Of a stretch of DNA of 64,000 nt, positions 36,745 to 48,627 are shown one piece after another; position 1 is the stretch's first letter, and each line of letters begins with the position of its first letter. Both the position numbers and the translations under genes were made by a program. The stretch comes from Macrocybe gigantea (lineage: Eukaryota; Basidiomycota; Agaricomycetes; Agaricales; Callistosporiaceae), in contig SJRY01000246.1 in assembly GCA_011319805.1 (NCBI GenBank), positions 186,001-250,000 on the forward strand, read 5' to 3'. The notes below the pieces were generated by a model. That model was not told where the DNA came from and searched no databases. It saw only the letters and a program-made list of their open reading frames with translations.

Positions 36745-38130
36745 ATGGAGTCATTTGAGGTCGATGCTACGAGCTCTTTTGGCAGATCCGTTGATGCCGG
36801 TGCGCCGTCGACTACAGCAATGAGCATCCCAAGTCCTCGCTGACCATTGTTCGGTTTGCACAGACGTGTACAACGAGCTTGTCTACTATTTCAAATACGC
36901 CTCCTCTGCATATTCTCTATTGTGTCTGTGGCCGAACGGGAATAAACTAGTGTCTCCTGTAAGTCGCGTCAAGGTTCGCTCACATACATGTCCTTTTATC
37001 TGCGGCACAACTAGTTCTCGAACCCGGTGACGGACATCCAAGGTTTCGTTGCACGAGATGATACCAAACAGGAGATCGTCGTTGCCCTACGTGGAAGGCA
37101 AGCCATCTCAGTTAGTGATGATTCAATTCTATGTTTCGTTGACACACTACGTTAGCATGTCTTTAGTCGACTTTTTGCTGGATATTGCAATCATTCTGGT
37201 TCCACTTCTTACCCCAGGAGTGTCAGCTCCGTGTAAGTGATTGTATGGAAGAAAAGAAGCCCCGAGTCGCAGCTCAAACACTTCCCAGTCGGCGCAAAGG
37301 TTCACAGCGGATTTCTCATTGCGTGAGGCCCTTTCTGTACATCTGGTCATGATGAGTCAAAGACAGGACACAAAACAACAGTTGGAACTCGGTCGTGGCT
37401 GAGATATTGGCGTTGCTGACTTTGGAGCTGAGATGGTATCCCAGCTATTCCATTGTAACCACAGGCCATTCCCTAGGAGGCGCGTTGGCGACCTTAGCAG
37501 CGATATCACTGAAATGCAACTTTCCAGACGCGTACGCTCATTGATGCGTCCTTCATGTTTCTATCTCAAAAAATGTTGCCATAGAGAGGTCAGAACCTAC
37601 TCCTACGGCGCACCCAGAATAGGCGTATGGTTCTGCTTCACCGAACAATGTGTTCCATTCGCTAACTAGACTTCTTAGAACGAGATATTTGCCACACACG
37701 TGAATGAAATGTTTGGTCGCAAGGCTCACCGAGGTGCGAGTCTATGAGTTTATTCATGGCCCAGCATCGTCAACTATCCATGCAGTGGTTCATACGACAG
37801 ATGGGTGAGGTCTCTGTAAATTACGATCATCATGCCCATTTACCGTTGACGGTTTCAGGGTGCCCACAATCATTTCGACTCGTTTAGGATACTACCACCA
37901 TGGCAATGACCAATCCGTCATCTGCACTGCCAAGTCCAGCTAACCCCTCCATTCGTAATTCAAGCATCGAGTACTGGATATCCGCAGATCCGCCTTCTGA
38001 GAAAACCACTTTGCAATGCTCAAGCGATGGCGAGGATCCGTCATGTTCGGCCTCAATTCCTACAAGGGGGATCAATCCTGCGCACTGGAGAGTATGTGTT
38101 CCTGCATCAAGAGAGAATCTAACATTTTGA
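36745..38130 (+). CDS. class 3 (alpha/beta-hydrolase) lipase
   Basis: Short exons give VYNELVYYFKYASSAYSLLC, NPVTDIQGFVARDDTKQEIV, VALRG, SMSLVDFLLDIAIILVPLLT, GAKVHSGFLIA, WNSVVAEILALLTLELRWYP and SIVTTGHSLGGALATLAAIS. GHSLGG holds the nucleophile. VRTYSYGAPRIG, NEIFATHVNEMFGRKAHR, VPTIISTRLGYYHHG and IEYWISADPPSEKTTLQCSS follow. One intron at 37098-37155 is GC-AG. The start at 36745 is tentative: no signal peptide is seen, although the family is usually secreted, so a 5' exon may be missed or lost. The junction between YYHHG and IEYW near 37905-37968 also needs a non-standard donor or a lost base. The stop at 38130 is uncertain. Confidence 0.75.
37098..37155 (+). other. GC-AG intron
   Basis: The exon ends GGAAG before GCAAGC and resumes after TTAG, restoring Arg-Gly-Ser and then MSLVDFLLD in frame. 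A GT donor in phase is not available nearby. Confidence 0.6.
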
Positions 38131-38476
38131 TGAGTCAAATGCTTTCAAATATCAGTATTTTGACATACTCGCCACGACGCCCTTTTGTCTTTGACGTGCC
38201 TTCTCATTCAAAGTGGGCACATGTGTCCTTGTCACGGCGGGCCCAGAAGCCCATTTCTATTGACCACTATTGTACAAGCCTTTGCAGGAAATAAATGTGG
38301 AGTGGGATCAGTGGGATGATGGATGGGATTCAATTTGTATGCATAATAAGAGGAAGTTTTTAATCGATAAAAGTCTGGTCATCTCGTCATCTCTAAGAAG
38401 GAATATGGTGAGGGAGATGTTGGCAAACTTCAACCGTTAGGGTCTGGTCTTCTGGATAACTGATTAGGATCTCCTT
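38131..38476. other. convergent 3' flanks, nothing supported
   Basis: This lies between the lipase end (+) and the TmpA-like stop (-). No coding signal. Confidence 0.45.
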
Positions 38477-40401
38477 TCAGGAGTCCCAGATTGCGCCGAA
38501 AGCGGGGATGCCTCGGCTCATCATTCCGTACACACCTTTTCAGTCAGCGGTTGGTTGGAGATGATGACGACGGCTTCTGCATCAAAATCTTTGACAAGGC
38601 GATAGGTAAGCTTGACCATGTCTGGTTTGCCATGCTCGCGTGTGTCTGCGATTAAAAGGGAGGTGTGAGCAAATTTTACAACACAGATACAGTGATGCAC
38701 GACGTACTGTAGATGATCGCGTTCGGTTCGGCGGCGAGAACGGCATCGACAAGCTTGTTGCCAAAGGTCTCGCGTACGTTCGGAGCCGTCCACAGAAGTC
38801 GGATTGGCATCCTCGCCGCGAGGACATGGGGCATGATCGGCCCAATGCCCGAACCAGTCGCGACGAGAACCACGCGACGGAACATGGACGCGACGCGCAT
38901 AACTCCGAATGTGGGTACTCCGCGCTTCCAGATCTGGTTCGGCAGCTCTGCAATTTGCTTGACGGTCCAGTCACCCGCTCGGCTGACGACAACAGAGAAG
39001 CCGGTCTTTCCGGGCTCGAAATGGTGGCAAAGCTGTGCCATTCCGCCAATGGACTTGTTGAGAGTCGGACAAAACTGCCAGGCTTGGGTGTGGCTATGGG
39101 GAATAGACAGCGTATGAGGCTCCATGGGAAGGCCGGAAATACGCAAGGGGTTACTCACCATAATCGAAGTACATGCGAACAGCATGGTTGGAGAGGCGCT
39201 CGCTGACAACATTGACTTTCCTCAATCTGATCCAGGGAAGGGCGAGGGATGCTGTGGAATTATACATGAACGTCACGAATGCAACGTGAACAATAGAAGC
39301 ATGCCTGTCATGATGGAGAGCAGCCAGAGCGGAGCACCGTGGACCAAAGTGTCGCCGAGAGATTGCCCGGAGCTTTCCAGTCATTCGCAAGAAGAACAAT
39401 CTTTCGTTATTATATCATGAGTCCGCTCAGTACGAGATAAGAAGAATTTATTCACTTGAACCCAGACGAGAGCAACACCTGTCCATCCAAGGAATCGGTG
39501 AGTGGCCTCGAAACTATCGTGGATCTTTTTTCGTAGCCTTGGATAGGCAAAAGTGAGAATAATGAGAAGGAGAGCAAGAATGCAGTATGTCACAATGACG
39601 AGTGCAAGGGATGTCTGATGACAATAAGACGTAAGATGAGACCATTGGAAATGCCATGGAAACTTGAGTACAAACATTTTCTCCCCGCAGATATTCTTGT
39701 GTCGCTCTTGCGGCGAAGAGAATGAGCCACATCACCCCCGAAACACCGGTTCCAGAATGTATACCACCGATATGGTATACACGAGCGCAGACGCGGCGAA
39801 TCGCAAGAGGCCATCTTAAAGAAAATCGGTGAGCCCGAGGAATATGTCCAGATAAGAGAATACATACGAAGGGGGGACGGCGGTGAAGACAACGAAGAAG
39901 GCGTCGATGACATAGTCTTGTCTCATGAGGATCGTGACGAACAAATTTCCGATAACAATGAGACCTAGTTGTGGTGTGTTGGCACCCTTCACAGCGACAG
40001 AAATAAATATTCCGAGGTTGGTCAGGAAAATAACGCCGAAGATACGGCGGTAGAGGTAGAGGATTTGGTGCCGAAGATTTCGGACAAATCTTCCTTGGGT
40101 CTTCTCTGGCAACACTTCTTGCTCATACCCGGCCCATATGTGAGTCTGGTCTTCAAGTGACGACGGCTCGACTTTTTTCTCGACGGGGAGGCTAATAAGT
40201 GTGCCGGGGTGAGAGACAACAGACTCAACCTCCTGCCGATAAAGAGGTACCGAGTGAACGGTCCCCTTTTCGTGCTCAGCGCCAGAAAGAGTCTCTTTCG
40301 AGCTCTGGATAGCAAAATTAAGGTTTTCATATTTTGATAGGAAAAAAAAGAAAAAAGCCTACCTTAGAGTGAACGGAAGCTGAATTAGCAGAGGAAGGCA
40401 T
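38477..40401 (-). CDS. TmpA-like / ferric-reductase-like membrane oxidoreductase
   Basis: The start is the ATG at 40401 (MPSSANSASVHSK). After an intron and a polar stretch comes GRFVRNLRHQILYLYRRIFG, then helices FGVIFLTNLGIFISVAVKG, LGLIVIGNLFVTILMRQDYV and LVIVTYCILALLLIILTFAY with SFEATHRFLGWTGVALVWVQ, the helix-bundle His region. The C-terminal FAD/NAD-binding half has KTGFSVVVSRAGDWTVKQIA, RRVVLVATGSGIGPIMPHVL (nucleotide-binding GSGIGP) and AEAVVIISNQPLTEK. The last block GVYGMMSRGIPAFGAIWDS is one base out of frame: the TTTT at 38537-38540 (plus strand) is one short. The fold and order match Aspergillus TmpA, linked there to developmental signalling; the same role here is only a guess. 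One mid-gene splice near 39250-39300 is unresolved. Confidence 0.75.
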
Positions 40402-42178
40402 TGCCGCTCAAGCTAGGACTGGCCTGAACCCCGACAGCAAGGAACCTGCAGGCTTTATACGCCGCAAGGAGTGGGTATCCACGCCATAGCGGATGGGTCG
40501 GCAGGCACGCAGAGCCACGACATGAACTGCGTTTCACGCGCTTGAACTCAATCCACATAGTGACTGATACAGGCTACACGGATTGACATCGCTAATTCAC
40601 GACAGTTCCATAAATGGACCAGATACGCCCAAAATGGCGCAATTCTTGACTTTGAATGACGGTTCGGAATCACAGATGCAGGTGGAGGGCTTCCGGTAAT
40701 CCGTTCGATATGTTAATCGGTGGAAGTTCTTGATCGTCTGTCCAAAGGCGAGTATCCGCCGAGATCCTTGTCCACGTATGCCAGATTGATTCTCCTATCC
40801 ATGAGACGCGATAATTGCGACGGTCAAAAAAAGCTGTCCGGTCAGAACGCATACGGTGACGATGTGGACATGTCCGTAACCCACCATGGCTCTTGCCTAT
40901 TGCTCACTTTTCAATTGGTCGATGGGGTAATCAGCTCTTCCTTCTATGAATTCTCTGAATCACCAATTTCGCGACACTCGGATGCATACCTGCTAGTCAT
41001 TTCTTCAACCATGGGGCAAAGTAGCAAGTTGAAGTGAAAGCAGTTTCATGCTGACCCTGACTGAACGGAATCCTCAACTCCATTTGTTTGTCCTTGTGGA
41101 ACGGTATTGACAACAGAACAATCCTCGTCGCGGTTCCGAATATTCACCTACCGTGGTCCGAACAGGCCATCCTCCTCAAACGTTGGAGCAAGACTGTATC
41201 CCCCCGGGCTAGCTTATGGTGAACTCCGAGTCCGAGTTCGTGTTTCGCGCGTTTCTAGGGCTCAAGATTGTATGTCTTGGAGGTAGCAAGGACTTAAAAC
41301 CGTCGAACCGTAACGAGAACCAAGACAATTCCATCCGTCGCCAAATCCGGATGCAATACACTCTTTCCTTCATGGCGACCGATTTTTGTTTCTTTTTGGC
41401 ATTTCAGGCAGGTCCAGAGCATGCACTAGCGTGCAGCTTGACAGTTTAGCATTGCGGAACAGAGCGGAAGCACATGCATCATCGGTCATGACAGTGGGTC
41501 CGTTAAGTTTGCGATCACAAGTCGACAGGTGTTCTCAATGATCCCAACCATTATCTTGTGCACGAATCTCGCTTCTAACATGGCCTTGAAGGGAACAATT
41601 TCACAATTGGAGTCGAGAACAGTCGTATACTCTATCGCAAGAAAGTCCAGATATCGTTCTAGAAAGCTTGCCTCATGACAGTGAGAGAGACGGTGAAGAT
41701 AACAAGAAAAGCAACTTGAATGTTCCGTACTGTACCGAAGAAGCATTGATCCATAGACAAGAAGTGCGAAAAAAAGTAGCTATGCAATGCGGTGCGGATA
41801 ACGAAACAAAGAGCAAAAAAAAAATGGGGTTATAGGTCTCGCATTACCGGGCAGATGGGGTTCGTACATGTCATGAATTGATATCATATCGTCGTCACAT
41901 ATCGTCCTCCCACACGATAAGGGAATAACTGCACAGTGGCAGGATCGATACCCATCCCAGCCCGTAAAGAAACGGCGGAACGGACAGAAGAACATACGAA
42001 TAAGTATAAGACGGATTCAAGAAACCATCGCTGTCCAGAAGATACCCATTCCAGACGTTTCTGGAAAAGGAAATGCTCGACGAACCATTATCAAGACAGA
42101 CTTTTGTGTCGAGGACCAAGAGCATCGTTAAGAGGAGCAGCTAAGCCAAGTGAGGGATGACCTTCACGGTTGAAGCCA
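40402..42178. other. long intergenic stretch, nothing supported
   Basis: About 1.8 kb. Short frames occur at 40720-41037 and 41216-41449 (+) and at 41486-41746 and 41895-42125 (-). The last has a hydrophobic tail (GLGWVSILPLCSYSL) but no start context or family match. The right end should be the 3' flank of the next gene. Confidence 0.4.
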
Positions 42179-44881
42179 CTAAGCAGGGGTCCAATCTGGA
42201 TCAAGCCCGGTCGCCCAGGGCGCGCTGGAAAGCTGTGACAGCGGGCTCAATGGCGGACTCAATGATGGCTCCGCTGACAAGAGCGAAGAGTTGGGTGCTG
42301 GACTGCTGCCCCTAGAGATTGCCGGTTCAGCTCCATCAGAGCCCAAAAGAGTCACACGCTCGCGCTCCAATGTCAGGTGAGCAGCTGGTGGGGAGCTGAG
42401 CAGAGGCGTCGAATGCACGGCGTCGTCCTGTCGTTGGTTGAAGGGGCCCCAAAGGCGGAGAACGTTGGTGATGCTGCTGCTGTCGACCGTCTCCTTGCAT
42501 GAGACGAAACACTGCCCGAGTGAGTCAGTGAATGGCCGCTGCTGTGCGTGTGGGGCGCCGAGAATACGGAAGGTCTGGAGGAAGCTGAACCTAGGGAGCT
42601 AGACAAGTCGCGCCTGGACGGTGCGGAACCGGTCGACCGTGAAGACGTCGGGCTCAGGTGAGAACGAATTGAATGGACGGAATCGCCCTCGAGTGCATGT
42701 TCAGATGGTGAAACGAGCTTTAAAAAATGAAACAGTTAGAATGACAGTGAAGAAGTGAGTGGCGATACTTACAACACCAAAAGTTGTCCGTCTCCCAACA
42801 AGTTCTCCTGCATTTGCCAAGCTGACGGCACCTGCCAACGTTCTCCAACTTTCACCAGGGCTAGGAGGTTCCTCTTCCAGGACGTCGATAGAAATGCCGG
42901 CAGAAGTGGTTTCCAGGCTAGGAATCTCCCTCAACGGTCCATTAATGTGAGTTGTACCGGGAGAGACATCAGTCCATATCTTCGACCTCGCATTTCCGAG
43001 ACCGGGAGGGAGCATTGGGTACTGCAAAGCCAAGGTACTGCCCGTCGTTGCCGTCTCACGCAACGACCCAGCAAATGTCGTGCTAGAAGCGAAAGGTGAG
43101 ACAGGTGTCGGCACTGGGGTGTCCAAAATGTCATATCCCCCAGGAAGATGAGGGCTGGAAGACGACTTCGGCACAGAAGGAACAGTTTCAAGGGGCTGAT
43201 ATGCCGGAGGTTCACCGGTTCCAGAAGCCGAGCTCGTCTGTCCCGCCGGAGTATGAACACGAGGCGGAAGGGCCAGTCGAGATCTGGAACTGGAGGTAGG
43301 TGTTCCGGGCAGCGATGATAGGGCATCGTGGTAAACAGTTCCGCCACTGGCAGATGACACGGGACGCGTTCCATCAGAGCCACGAGCGCTCGTCCCACGC
43401 GACGACTGGCTTTCTGTCATTTGTGGAACTGCGAGAAGGGCTCTGCCAACCTCCGCGTCCTCTTCTTTCCATGGTGTCGTCACTGTCGACTGAGGATGCG
43501 AATTTCGAGGCGAACCGGACTCGAGATTTTTGAGCCAGCTAAGGCGTCCGATACTTGCCAAGCCTTGGCCAAGACCAGCCAAGAATCCAGCACCACTACT
43601 GCTTGAGCTTGGCTCAGTCAAAGGGAGTGAAAGCTGGGGAGGAGTACGAGAGGCAAGGTTCTCGGCCTTGACCCTACGTGCAGTCAACACTGTGGCTTTT
43701 TCATCGGCATCCGAAAATTGCGATTGGTATGATCCACGGGCTCTAGAGAATGGTCTCTCGGGATCGGCCGCTAAAGCCGACTCTGGATCGACAAGGCGCG
43801 GAGGCGCCAAAAGTGGAGACTGGGCCGGATCCGGGATATCCGCTTCTTCATCCATGCGCCTCAATTCCTCAGGGGAAAGTATGTGACCTCTTCGTTGGCT
43901 CTCGAGCTCCACCTGAGTTGCTGGCATAAGGTTCAGAGTAGGACGATCGATCAATTCGCCATATCCCGAGTTCGAGGACGATCCGTTTGAACCTATGCTT
44001 TCTTGCGGAGCAGGAGCCTGCGGAACAGGAACACGTTGGACGTAACTACTCTCTGGCCGTACGTATATGCCCATCTCACTATATCGCCAATGGTCCTGGT
44101 TCGACGGACCAGCGCCTGTTTTCTCGGAACGGCTTGCTTGCAAGAATGGATCGGCTTCCTCACCACTTTGCCGCGGGGAACCTTCACCAGGACGACGTTC
44201 CTTGCCGACCAGCATGTAGCCTCTCTCAAGCGGTGAGCTGGGTTCGGTTTGTCGGCGACGTCCTCTGCAGCATAGGTAGATGGACAGTGCAAAGACGAAA
44301 AGGAAGACAAGACCAAGGATGCTAGCAACGATTATGCCAACAAGTTGACCTCTGGATAGTCCATGGTTTGCAATTGGGACGGACGTCGAGGAAGATGTCG
44401 GGATTGAAGTAGGTTGGGTCGATGTAAATGATGAAAATGGGGTAATGGTTGACGATGAGGATTCAGAAGGTATCGCAGAGGAGGATGGTATCAAGGTAGA
44501 TTCGGAAGGTGCCGCAGTCGATGAGGTTAGGGTGGCAGGAATAGACAATGTCCCCGTTACTGTAGATGGAAATGGTACAGTGGTGGCTGAGGGTGGGGGG
44601 TCAATCCACCGTAGGTCCAGTCAGGGTTGAGAGGGATCTAGAATCAATGAATACGCAAGTCATAAATTGTCAAGATTCGCGAGGGGAGACATCATACATC
44701 AGTCATTTATAGAGGCAAGAGATTATGGGTCATGACTTACACTAGGTCCATAGTAAGTCAATGGTAGGTATAAAATTGTCGTTGACGTTGCAATTGGGAT
44801 CCCTGCTCCATCCGTTACAGTTGTTAGGATTGGGGTGAGCCATGGAGGGTATGCCTGAGATTCCTGAGAAGGAGCAGCCAT
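42179..44881 (-). CDS. Ser/Thr-rich single-pass membrane protein
   Basis: The start is the ATG at 44881 (MAAPSQESQAYPPWLTPILT). After one intron comes NPDWTYGGLTP, then a long Ser/Thr/Pro-rich outer segment, one strong helix (LVGIIVASILGLVFLFVFAL) and a basic stop (CCRGRRRQTEPSS). A cytosolic tail of about 500 residues is rich in Ser and Pro. The layout recalls fungal Mid2/Wsc-like sensors, but no Cys-rich WSC domain and no classical signal peptide is seen. Two single-base losses break the frame: the G run at 44595-44600 and the GGGGCCCC at 42443-42450. An intron near 42706-42772 removes the stretch following RRTTFGV. It ends at 42179 (GLDPDWTPA). No function assigned. Confidence 0.65.
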
Positions 44882-45518
44882 TTATTGTTTGGAATTGTCA
44901 AATTCGTCAGTTCAATGTTCGCTAGGTAAAAAATGTCGTCAGTAGAGAGCGTGGGTGTCCTGTAGCATGTTCAGACACCGAAGCGCGTCAAAATTCGCAT
45001 TTCCGGGTTAGTAACTGGGGACCTTACAGCGTAAGCAGGTCTCTATAGATCCTGTAGCAGTGTATATAGTTTAGGCAGTGTGAACGGAAGAGGAAGAGCA
45101 GGGGAGGGCGGGTAAGGAAGTGGGATGAGATGGGACCTTCCCGTGTGTTAGCCGTAACGATCAAATCCACGCCCATATTAGGAAACCCAACCATAGTCAC
45201 GTGGCTTGTCTGTCGATGTCGCACCGCCACCGATTGCTTCCGTGCGGAACCATTTCGTCGACGACACCGCCAGGCCGATTGTCATCCTGTTTCAAAGTTC
45301 GTATCCAAGAAACGCCAGGCGTTGAAAGCGGTGCAAAGTTCGGCTATAAATCGTTCTCCCACTAATTAAAACGATTCATGATGCTGTGATATTGCCATAA
45401 ATTTGTGAGATTCGCAGGATCGACGAAATCTACAAAACACAAGACAAGGCCTAGGACACGAAAATTCGTCAAGCAAAGGAAAAAGAAGTGAAGACGCGCA
45501 ATCATGAGTATGCTAAAC
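44882..45518. other. intergenic, nothing supported
   Basis: Promoter of the membrane protein gene and 3' flank of carboxylesterase B. No motif in the short frames. Confidence 0.45.
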
Positions 45519-47656
45519 TCAATTTTGCTGACTTCCAACAGTATTGATGATAACCTCTGCTCTCCTCTTTTCGGACTCCTCTTCAAGTTCCACAAAACTT
45601 CCACTTGCCGTGCTCGTGTTGTCCAGATCTTGTTGTAATACAATTTGGGACCGCTTGTGAGGCACATATGCCTCCCAAACAGGAGATCTTGCCAGCTTGT
45701 GCGTATTTGGGTCCCCAGTTCGAACGAATGAAAGCCAGTATGCGATGAGTTCCTCAGCAAAAGCGCTCTCGACAGCTGTCATTGGAGTGAACGTCGTAGT
45801 TCCGTTAAACCTGCCGTGCTCTGTAAGCTAAATCCGTCTCAACGTAATTTGATGAGGATGCAACCCAGGATTTGTTCCTCGAAACATCATCCAGTTCTCA
45901 GCAGCATGTGCAACTCCTAAGGCAGGATCCTGGGTTGGGTTTCTTTGGTTATATCGGTATGCCCATGCTTTTGGTCGTTGTGCATATGCGGTGGCGAGGA
46001 TCGGCCGCTAAGGTTTGCTATAGGTGAGCTCCGTTTATACCATCTCTCCGAAGTCGATTAAATCGTACAGCAGATCGAAGCTCGAGGTCACCGGTTATTG
46101 TCTGGAAACGAAGCTCGTCGGACGCAAACTGTGTAGACGGGTATGCCTGATATGCTTATAAATTACAATTCTGCGAATGCAACGATTTAAAGTTCCCATA
46201 CCGCCAAGATAGCATTAAGATCTTCTATGCTCATTGAAGGAAAGAAATCCCTGATGGCCGTGACGAGATCAGAGCCGAAGGAGCGTGTCTCATTGGTCGT
46301 CGCCCTCCAGTCGAAATTCCCATCATGAACTCAGCTAGAGATATCTATCACATACCCAACCATCAAAGGAACACGTAATCCCTTTCCAGAAACGATTGAC
46401 CGAGTGGGGAAATCCGTAAAGAGCTTTCCATCGATAACAGGTCGGAACCTCTTGTACGACAAACCGTTGCTATGTGCTCCAGACGATCAGAAAGAGACCT
46501 TGGGAAGAACGAGGAAACGCACGGCTCGGGCGAACTGGCAGCATCTTGTGCCTGCGCCAAAGCACTTACGCTTGCCTTCCTTAGACACGCAAGCTGATCA
46601 ACAACGGTTCCAGCGCCACATCCGGTGTGGTTTGCGACGAATCGGAAAAGGGGCTGTGAGAAATTGTGTGGTTTAGTATTTTCAACGTAGAGCAACCTTG
46701 GTCGGAGGCGTGACCTACCACTTGTTGTTCGGGGGTTGGCAAAGGGGACCTCCAAGCACTCTGGGCGATGGCGCCCGAGAACAGCCTCTCGCGTTCGTTT
46801 GCAACGAGATGGAGTACAACTGAAGATCCGCCGGCGCTTTCGCCATCGATAGTTACCTTGTTTGGATCGCCGCCAAATCGCGAAACATGGCGTTTCACCC
46901 ATTTCAAGGCCTCAATCTGGTCTAGAAATCCGGCGTTCAAGTCGCCGAAGGTTGAATTGTTTTGAAACTCTGGAATCGCTAGAAAACCGAAGGAGCTAAG
47001 GCGATAGTAAACGGAGACCAGGACGACATTGGGACTCTGGTGAACCCAGTGGTCAAAGGGCCAGGATGCTGGATTACCCCAGGTATAACCTATCAAGAGA
47101 CACCCGGGGACTCGTCAACAATTCGGAGGTACAATGTAAAGCTTACCTCCTTGGTGAAAATATACGAGGACAGGGACTGAAAGACGATGCTGAGGTTATG
47201 AGCTCGCCCTGCTGATGCTGCATACGCACAATTGCTGCCTTGTTTCACTCCAGCGGGGGTGAAGATGTTGACCTTGAGGCAATCTTCACTGCCAGCCCCG
47301 CCAGCATCTCCAACTAGATCCGTTTAGCAGAAATACAGACCGGGAGAAAGAGCAAAGAACTGACGTCTCATGGACCCTTGAACACAAAAGTTCGGATACG
47401 TTCGAGCATCTATCACAGAGCTTTTCATGGCTTGCGAGATACGAGATGTGTTCAAGGGCGATGGAGCGCGGAAGCGCAGCTCTCCCAGAGGCGGCTCAGC
47501 ATATGGAATACCGAGATAGGCCACAACGTTTGGAAAGGTTCGGTTCCCGAGGTATTTCGCATAGCCAGTATCGACAATATCCTGCACTTGAGATCCCGAT
47601 GACCGGCCCTGGGAAGAGACGCACGCGAGAACCACGCCTAATATCGACAATAACAT
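45519..47656 (-). CDS. secreted type-B carboxylesterase B (diverged paralogue)
   Basis: The ATG at 47656 gives a signal-like start MLLSILGVVLACVSSQG; the frame is open further upstream without a closer ATG, so a small 5' exon is possible. Family marks are DIVDTGYAKYLGNRTFP, AYLGIPYAEPPLGELRFRAP, WPFDHWVHQSPNVVLVSVYY and DQIEALKWVKRHVSRFGGDP. The intact nucleophile elbow GESAGGSSVVLHLVA is near 46840. GCGAGTVVDQLACLRKASVS, GVAHAAENWMMFRGTNPG (catalytic His region) and VESAFAEELIAYWLSFVRTG follow, ending VGSQQN at 45519. It shares intron positions with copies A and C but is clearly more distant, so it came from an older duplication. It lies just downstream of copy C on the same strand. Confidence 0.85.
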
Positions 47657-47734
47657 AAGGATGAGAAAACTTCGTAGAACGGTACAAGATGTGCAGCTTG
47701 TCGGGGTGTTGCACGTCAGAACAGAAACTGCCAC

Positions 47735-48486
47735 AAAGGCCTGTTCGCGGTAGCTGTGGGAGTCGAAAACGGGTGGGAGGTTGTAAAGAGCATCTTCCTA
47801 AATACTTTGTGTGCTTCGTCATAGAACAGTCGGATGAAAGTCGAAGCCAGGTGGTCGTCGAAGCTGAACGCTAGGTCAGATGATGAAGGAAGGCTCAATG
47901 ATATCCCGTTTCATTCCACTCTGGGAAGAGCTATGGGCCAGAATAATAGCAGAATTGATGACATTCTTGTTCGACGATGCGCCGGAAGAACTTGAATCGG
48001 AACATCTCCAGGACGAAAGCAGCAGCGTGGGAACAGGTTTTTTTGTGAGAGTTTCGTCTATTGTTGACTTGGACCACTTCTGCCGGTCGGTGGCTTTTTT
48101 TTTGGATATCAACGCTCTCTTCTGGATCTTTTCCATCCTAGTATTGATATCAAGGACTTGAAAATTGGATGGTAACCCGGCGACGAAGTGCCATTGGTTG
48201 GTTACTCGTATCGGCACAGCGATAAAACTGATGCGGACAGCCTTGACCGTTGGGTTATGCCAGTATGCCCATGACTTCGCTTTGAAAGAAGCAAGTGACT
48301 CATATGCCATCGTTTTGGGTTTTAAAATGCCAAAATGCCACAACTCTCAGTTCAAGCTCCCTGGCGATCGTTTGTAGCGAGGTTCATCTAAATCAGAGTT
48401 GATCGAAGGGTATGTTTGGACATGCAACCTGATTTCAGCAACTTTAACCAACAGACTGTCAAGGCGCGGCCAGAGTGAGCCAGTTC
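47735..48486 (-). other. intergenic with one uncharacterised frame
   Basis: This lies between carboxylesterases B and C. A minus frame at 47876-48343 encodes 155 residues with a basic middle (MEKIQKRALISKKKATDRQK) and a Ser-rich part. It has no recognised domain, no clear promoter and no homologue near copy A. It may be a short gene or chance. Confidence 0.25.
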
Positions 48487-48542
48487 GGTGTGTTATTGTC
48501 ATTTCATTTCAGTCTTCGGCATGCGGAAGCTCCTATTAATTG

Positions 48543-48580
48543 TATTCAGAAAATTGCGATCGTCGCTGAAATGCCAAGAA
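48543..48580. repeat. micro-inverted segment relative to copy A
   Basis: Plus-strand ATTCAGAAAATTGCGATCG here reads in the same direction as ATTCAGAAAGCTGTGATCG at 33276, although the surrounding unit is inverted. Confidence 0.7.
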
Positions 48581-48627
48581 AACAAGTACACCCAATTCAA
48601 CAAATATGCCACCTGTTGCCATACTTC

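Noticed and set aside
41895..42125. 76-codon hydrophobic minus frame
   Set aside because: Downstream of the Ser/Thr-rich gene stop with no promoter or family match; probably 3' flank.
47876..48343. 155-codon minus frame as part of the esterase unit
   Set aside because: No counterpart next to copy A and outside the shared repeat; kept only as a weak unassigned frame.
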